Shown here: positions 46,833-50,962 of the stretch, one piece after another
Layout of the letters: the number at the start of each line of letters is the position of its first letter
How positions within the stretch are numbered: position 1 is the first letter of the stretch
Source: Mesorhizobium sp. 61-13
GTDB taxonomy: Bacteria > Pseudomonadota > Alphaproteobacteria > Rhizobiales > Rhizobiaceae
Assembly (NCBI GenBank): GCA_001897075.1
Contig: MKRZ01000190.1
Span: 1-50,962 of the forward strand
DNA length: 50,962 nt
Reading direction: 5' to 3'
Made by a program: the position numbers and the translations under genes
The notes under the pieces: generated by a model
The model's database searches: none
What the model was told of the DNA's origin: nothing
What the model saw: only the letters and a program-made list of their open reading frames with translations

Positions 46833-48233
46833 ATGATGAAGCTGCCGCGCCCTGCTTTGCGGCTGGTCAAAGCCAGCCGATTCGTTGCTACGCTGTCTCT
46901 CGGACTGGCGATGGCCTTCGCGGCTTCGGTGCAGGCTTTCGCCCAGAACGTTCCCGTGGTTCGCGACGCCGAAATCGAGGCGCTGGTGCGTGACTACGCG
47001 CGGCCCATTTTCAAGGCGGCAGGACTGTCCAAGGCGGGCATCGAGATTATTCTCGTCAACGACAAGAGCTTCAACGCATTCGTTGCCGGCAGGCGCATGT
47101 TCATCAACACCGGCGCGCTGATGCAGGCCGACACGCCCAACGAGATCATCGGCGTCATTGCCCACGAGGCCGGACATATTGCCGGAGGCCACCAGCAACG
47201 GCTTCGCGACCAGTTGGAGCGGGCCAAGACCTTGGCAATCGTCGCCGGCCTGCTTGGCGCTGGTGCAATCGTGGCTGGCGGCGCGACCGACAGCAGGGGC
47301 TTGGCCGGCGTCGGCATGGGCTTGGCTACCGGCGGCAGCGAACTGGCCCGCCGCACCTTGCTGACCTATCAGCGCGGCGAAGAGATCACCGCCGACCGCT
47401 CGGCCATTACCTATCTCGATGCAACCGGCCAGTCAGGCCGTGGCATGCTGAAGACCTTCGAGCGCTTCCAGAGCGCCTTGTCGCTTTCCGGCGCGCAGGT
47501 AGACCCCTACCGCATCAGCCATCCGATGCCGCAGGATCGCATTTCGAACCTGCAGACACTCATCCAGAAAAGCCCGTATTTCGACAAGGTCGACTCGCCT
47601 GCCCTGCAGCAGCGCCACGACATGATGCGCATGAAGATCGCCGTCTACACGGATGGCCAGGCCGCCGTGTCGCGCATGATCCAGAAGGACCCGGGCAGCC
47701 TCGCCTCGAAATATGGCGATGCCCAGTCGACCTATCTTTTCGGCAGTTTGACCTCCGCCCTGGCCAAGACGGATGCACTGATAAAGGCGCAGCCAAAGAA
47801 CCCATATTTCCAGGAGTTGCGCGGCGACATCCTGATGAAGGCCAACAAACCGAAGGACGCTGCAACCGCCTATGCCAAGGCGGTCAGCCTCGACCCGACC
47901 AAGGCCGGGCTGCTTTCCGTCACCTACGGGCAGGCTTTGCTGGCGGTCGGAACTCAGGATTCGCTCAAGAAGGCCGTTGTCCAGATCAACAACGGGCTTG
48001 AGCGCGACCGCGAGAATGCCTCCGGCTACCGCTATCTCGCGCAAGCATACGGGATGCTGGGTGACGTTGCCGACGCCGATCTTGCAACGGCCGAAGGACA
48101 TTACTATTCCGGCGCATATAAGGATGCCGCGATTTTCGCAGCACGCGCGCAACAGCGCCTCCAGCCGGGTTCGCCTGCCTGGCTGCGCGCACAGGACATC
48201 ATGAATCAGGGAAAATCAGCCAAGAAGAAATAG
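46833..48233 (+). CDS. Periplasmic M48 metalloprotease with TPR region, BepA-like
   Basis: 466 residues from the ATG at 46833. A signal peptide (about 1-37, ending QAFAQ) is followed by an M48 peptidase domain with HEAGH (His111, His115) and a downstream Glu in RGEEITADRSAI as third zinc ligand. The C-terminal half (from about 270) shows TPR-like helical pairs (PKNPYFQELRGDILMKANKP). In E. coli BepA degrades or assists outer membrane assembly proteins such as LptD and BamA. The same role here is inferred. It lies 39 bp upstream of a DsbA-family gene, a sensible partner for envelope quality control. Confidence 0.92.
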   Translation: MMKLPRPALRLVKASRFVATLSLGLAMAFAASVQAFAQNVPVVRDAEIEALVRDYARPIFKAAGLSKAGIEIILVNDKSFNAFVAGRRMFINTGALMQADTPNEIIGVIAHEAGHIAGGHQQRLRDQLERAKTLAIVAGLLGAGAIVAGGATDSRGLAGVGMGLATGGSELARRTLLTYQRGEEITADRSAITYLDATGQSGRGMLKTFERFQSALSLSGAQVDPYRISHPMPQDRISNLQTLIQKSPYFDKVDSPALQQRHDMMRMKIAVYTDGQAAVSRMIQKDPGSLASKYGDAQSTYLFGSLTSALAKTDALIKAQPKNPYFQELRGDILMKANKPKDAATAYAKAVSLDPTKAGLLSVTYGQALLAVGTQDSLKKAVVQINNGLERDRENASGYRYLAQAYGMLGDVADADLATAEGHYYSGAYKDAAIFAARAQQRLQPGSPAWLRAQDIMNQGKSAKKK

Positions 48234-48272
48234 GTTCGCGGCTGCTATGGAAATGACAAGGGACAGATCACG

Positions 48273-49079
48273 ATGAAAAAGGCAACTCTGCTCGCCACCG
48301 CGGCAAGCGTTCTCGGCTTTGCAATGCTGGCCTTCGGCTCGATGGCCATTGCCCCGCAGGCGGCAAATGCCGAAGACGCGTCCAGCCAGACCCAGGCCGC
48401 CCCGGCGCCGTCTAAGGTCGACCGGGCCGAAGTCGAAGGGATCATTCGCGATTACCTCTTGAAGAACCCCGAAGTGCTGCTGGAAGTGCAGGAGGCTCTT
48501 GAAGCCAAGCAGAAGGAAGAACAGCGCCTCGCCAGCCTTGGCGTGATCAAGGACAACAAGGACGAGATTTTCAACTCGACCTTTGACGGCATTGTCGGCA
48601 ATCCCAAGGGCAAGGTCACGATCGTCGAGTTCTATGACTACAATTGCGGCTTCTGCAAACGCGCCATGGAAGACATGCGCGCCTTGACCGACGCCGACCC
48701 GGACCTGCGTTTCGTGCTGAAGGAATTCCCCATCCTCAGCCCCGACTCTCAAAAGGCCAGCGTTGTCTCGATGGCGTTCCACCTGATGATGCCGGAGAAA
48801 TACGGCGAGTTCCACAAGGCGCTCTTGGGTGGAGAAGGCCGCGCGACCGAGGCAACGGCTCTCAAGGTCGCTCTTTCGCTAGGTGCCGACGAGGCCGAAC
48901 TTCGCGCCAAGATGCAGGACCCCTCCATCATCGAAGCCCTTTCCAAGACCTACGACCTGGCCAACAAACTGGCGATCACCGGCACGCCTTCCTACGTGGT
49001 CGGCAACGAAGTGGTGTTCGGCGCTCTGGGTCCTGAGGTGCTGGCGGAAAAGATCGAAGCTGCAAAGGAAGCGCTCTAG
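48273..49079 (+). CDS. DsbA-family periplasmic thiol oxidoreductase
   Basis: 268 residues. Signal peptide (MKKATLL..., cleavage near ANAEDA), an N-terminal helical extension (about 45-90, RAEVEGIIRDYLLKNPEVLLEVQ), then a thioredoxin fold with CGFC in FYDYNCGFCKRAM and the cis-proline loop TGTPSYVVG. The extension is typical of the Com1/ScsC-like branch, some of which act as trimeric isomerases. Strong AAGGGACAG site. It forms a probable two-gene unit with the M48 protease. Confidence 0.92.
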   Translation: MKKATLLATAASVLGFAMLAFGSMAIAPQAANAEDASSQTQAAPAPSKVDRAEVEGIIRDYLLKNPEVLLEVQEALEAKQKEEQRLASLGVIKDNKDEIFNSTFDGIVGNPKGKVTIVEFYDYNCGFCKRAMEDMRALTDADPDLRFVLKEFPILSPDSQKASVVSMAFHLMMPEKYGEFHKALLGGEGRATEATALKVALSLGADEAELRAKMQDPSIIEALSKTYDLANKLAITGTPSYVVGNEVVFGALGPEVLAEKIEAAKEAL

Positions 49080-49221
49080 AGGCCAGCCGGCACAGTTTCG
49101 CCATCTGTTTGCCTCTGTGGACAGGCAAAGAAGGCACTTGCGCTCTTTTCGCAGGGGTCTATGCCCATTATAGAGGGTCCGGCGCACCGGTTACGGTCTG
49201 CGTCGGGAAAGGTCGGTATTT

Positions 49222-49656
49222 TTGAAAACGGTTTTCGTTTTAAACGGTCCCAATCTGAATATGCTCGGCAAGCGCGAGCCCTCGATCTATGGCACGCAGA
49301 CGCTGGACGACATCGCCGCCGACTGCCGCAAGGCGGGTTCCTCGCTTGGACTTGACGTGGATTTTCGCCAGTCCAACCACGAAGGCGCGCTGGTAGACTG
49401 GATACAGGAAGCCTCGCAGGCGGCGGTTGGACTGGTGCTCAATGCAGGCGCCTACACCCACACCTCGATTGCCATCCACGATGCCATACGCGCAGCCGCA
49501 CCGCTGCCTGTGGTGGAAGTGCACCTTTCCAACATTCACGCTCGTGAACCGTTCCGCCACGTCTCGAAGGTCGCGCCTCACGCGGTTGGAATGATTTGCG
49601 GGTTCGGTCCGCTCGGCTACACCCTGGCGCTGCAAGCGCTGGCCGCGCGGGTTTGA
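49222..49656 (+). CDS. aroQ: 3-dehydroquinate dehydratase, type II
   Basis: 144 residues, standard for the dodecameric type II enzyme. Third step of the shikimate pathway. Landmarks: [14 protein letters not shown] with the catalytic Tyr just after (SIYG), NAGAYTHTS, and [15 protein letters not shown] with the catalytic His. The start is TTG at 49222, giving the family N-terminus MKTVFVLNG. It begins the aroQ-accB-accC set, a common proteobacterial arrangement. Confidence 0.96.
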   Translation: MKTVFVLNGPNLNMLGKREPSIYGTQTLDDIAADCRKAGSSLGLDVDFRQSNHEGALVDWIQEASQAAVGLVLNAGAYTHTSIAIHDAIRAAAPLPVVEVHLSNIHAREPFRHVSKVAPHAVGMICGFGPLGYTLALQALAARV

Positions 49657-49684
49657 CCGGCGCTTTAGAAAAGAAGGCTCAACG

Positions 49685-50152
49685 ATGACTACGAAGAAAA
49701 CCGGTGTCGACCAGGAACTGATCCGCGATCTGGCGGGCATATTGAATGACACCAACCTGACCGAGATCGAAGTCGAACTCGGTGACTTCAAGGTACGCGT
49801 TTCGCGCCAGACGCAGGCCGTTCACGCTGCAATCGCACCGCAGCCGGTATACGCGCCGGCGCCAATGCAGGCAGCGCCTGCCGGTGCGCCAGTCGCGGCT
49901 GCTCCGGCTGCGGATTCGAAGAACGCCGTGCCATCGCCGATGGTCGGAACCGTCTACCTTGCGCCTTCGCCTGACGCCAAGGCGTTCATCGAGGTCGGCC
50001 AGTCGGTCAAGGAAGGCCAGACCTTGCTGATCATCGAGGCGATGAAGACGATGAACCAGATTCCGTCGCCGCGTTCGGGCACGGTCACCGCCATACTGAT
50101 CGAGGATGCGCAGCCGGTTGAGTTCGGCATGCCGCTGGTCGTGATCGAGTAG
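49685..50152 (+). CDS. accB: Biotin carboxyl carrier protein of acetyl-CoA carboxylase
   Basis: 155 residues. N-terminal assembly helices (about 1-45) and an Ala/Pro linker (about 50-80) lead to a biotinyl domain with the biotin attachment site Lys121 in EAMKTMN. It carries CO2 between biotin carboxylase and the carboxyltransferase in fatty acid synthesis. It lies 28 bp after aroQ and 11 bp before accC, so all three are cotranscribed. Confidence 0.97.
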   Translation: MTTKKTGVDQELIRDLAGILNDTNLTEIEVELGDFKVRVSRQTQAVHAAIAPQPVYAPAPMQAAPAGAPVAAAPAADSKNAVPSPMVGTVYLAPSPDAKAFIEVGQSVKEGQTLLIIEAMKTMNQIPSPRSGTVTAILIEDAQPVEFGMPLVVIE

Positions 50153-50163
50153 GCCCGGCCGGG

Positions 50164-50962
50164 ATGTTCCAGAAGATCCTCATCGCCAATCGCGGCGAAA
50201 TCGCTCTCAGGGTGCTTCGGGCCTGTAAGGAACTCGGTATCCAGACCGTCGTGGTGCATTCGACCGCCGACGCGGACGCCATGCATGTGCGCCTGGCCGA
50301 CGAGAGCGTATGCATCGGCCCGCCGCCATCGCGCGACAGCTACCTCAACATTCACCAGATCGTCGCGGCCTGCGAAATCACCGGCGCGGACGCCGTACAT
50401 CCGGGTTACGGCTTCCTGTCTGAAAACGCCAAGTTCGCGGACATTCTCGCCGCCCACAACATCACCTTCATCGGGCCTTCCGGCGACCATATCCGCGTCA
50501 TGGGCGACAAGATCGAGGCCAAGCGCACCGCAAAGCGTCTCGGCATTCCGGTTGTTCCCGGCTCCGATGGCGCGGTTACCGAGGAAAAGGAAGCAAGGCG
50601 CATCGCAGCCGAGATCGGCTACCCCGTCATCATCAAGGCATCCGCCGGCGGCGGTGGACGCGGCATGAAGGTGGCGCACTCGGAAGCCGACCTGGAGATC
50701 GCGCTGGCAACGGCTCGCTCCGAAGCTGGCGCGGCGTTCGGCGACGACGCCGTCTACATCGAAAAGTATCTGGAAAAGCCGCGCCATATCGAACTTCAGG
50801 TGTTCGGCGATGGTGCGGGCCACGGCGTGCATTTCGGCGAGCGCGACTGTTCGCTGCAGCGCCGCCACCAGAAGGTTTGGGAGGAAGCCAATTCCCCTGC
50901 TCTCAATGCGGACCAGCGCGCCAAGATCGGCGCGACCTGCGCCAATGCAATCGCCGAACTTG
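50164..50962 (+). CDS. accC: Acetyl-CoA carboxylase, biotin carboxylase subunit (partial, N-terminal)
   Basis: 266 codons visible, cut by the right edge. N-terminal biotin carboxylase domain ([19 protein letters not shown]), with [10 protein letters not shown] and the ATP-grasp glycine-rich loop [12 protein letters not shown] at about residues 159-170, and the region [14 protein letters not shown]. It carboxylates the biotin of AccB using ATP and bicarbonate. The ATG at 50164 is 11 bp after accB. Confidence 0.97.
   Translation, partial: MFQKILIANRGEIALRVLRACKELGIQTVVVHSTADADAMHVRLADESVCIGPPPSRDSYLNIHQIVAACEITGADAVHPGYGFLSENAKFADILAAHNITFIGPSGDHIRVMGDKIEAKRTAKRLGIPVVPGSDGAVTEEKEARRIAAEIGYPVIIKASAGGGGRGMKVAHSEADLEIALATARSEAGAAFGDDAVYIEKYLEKPRHIELQVFGDGAGHGVHFGERDCSLQRRHQKVWEEANSPALNADQRAKIGATCANAIAEL

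Overview
The window is a chromosomal segment of an alphaproteobacterium of the Rhizobiales, probably close to Mesorhizobium/Phyllobacteriaceae. This is inferred from gene content and order: an eno-ftsB-pdhABC block with a lipoyl-fused E1 beta, a cckA hybrid kinase, a DksA that lacks the zinc cysteines, a giant polar-growth-type coiled-coil protein near prfB-mrcA-amiC-rne, and strong GC bias that gives long antisense shadow ORFs. It looks like core genome. I saw no insertion sequence, prophage, CRISPR array, tRNA or rRNA. Non-AUG starts with good ribosome binding sites are common (TTG for folK, glsA, aroQ, ycjX, an aminotransferase and a VOC protein; GTG for sixA and a DUF922 protein).

Left part (1-8000, mostly minus strand): the pyruvate dehydrogenase operon pdhA-pdhB-pdhC (pdhC runs off the left edge), an FtsB-type division protein, enolase with a clear terminator, a 40-residue lipoprotein gene, dodecin, kdsA translationally coupled to a VOC protein, and a 59-residue conserved-looking protein. 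From 8300 to 12900 there is a DUF4239-like membrane protein, a small secreted protein, a two-gene GMC dehydrogenase unit (catalytic subunit plus Tat-exported small subunit, with no cytochrome gene), a VOC protein and a ribbon-helix-helix protein.

Middle part (12880-29000): the cell-cycle kinase CckA, a FliO-like membrane protein, DksA, a SixA-type phosphatase, the ycjX/TIGR01620 pair, a Kef-type antiporter, a DUF924 protein, the folate operon folP-folB-folK, a secreted DUF922 peptidase, a 14-TM drug exporter, a ferredoxin with its thioredoxin-reductase-like ferredoxin reductase, and a lone HPt protein.

Right part (29000-50962): a 1,899-residue membrane-anchored coiled-coil protein resembling the Agrobacterium Growth Pole Ring protein. 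It is followed by an OmpA-type lipoprotein, prfB with its programmed +1 frameshift, the peptidoglycan synthase PBP1a, the amidase AmiC and RNase E. I read this as a cell-envelope and polar-growth neighbourhood. Then come glutaminase, an aminotransferase, a periplasmic M48 protease with TPRs, a DsbA-family protein, and aroQ-accB-accC (accC runs off the right edge).

The strongest novel observations are these. The giant protein is built from 22-, 29-, 36- and 40-residue units that are all sums of 7 and 11. Compact palindromes sit at the pdhA and dksA promoters. A 44-bp exact repeat is shared by the lipoyl domains of pdhB and pdhC. FolP has a substitution in its catalytic loop. A tiny lipoprotein gene lies between eno and dodecin.
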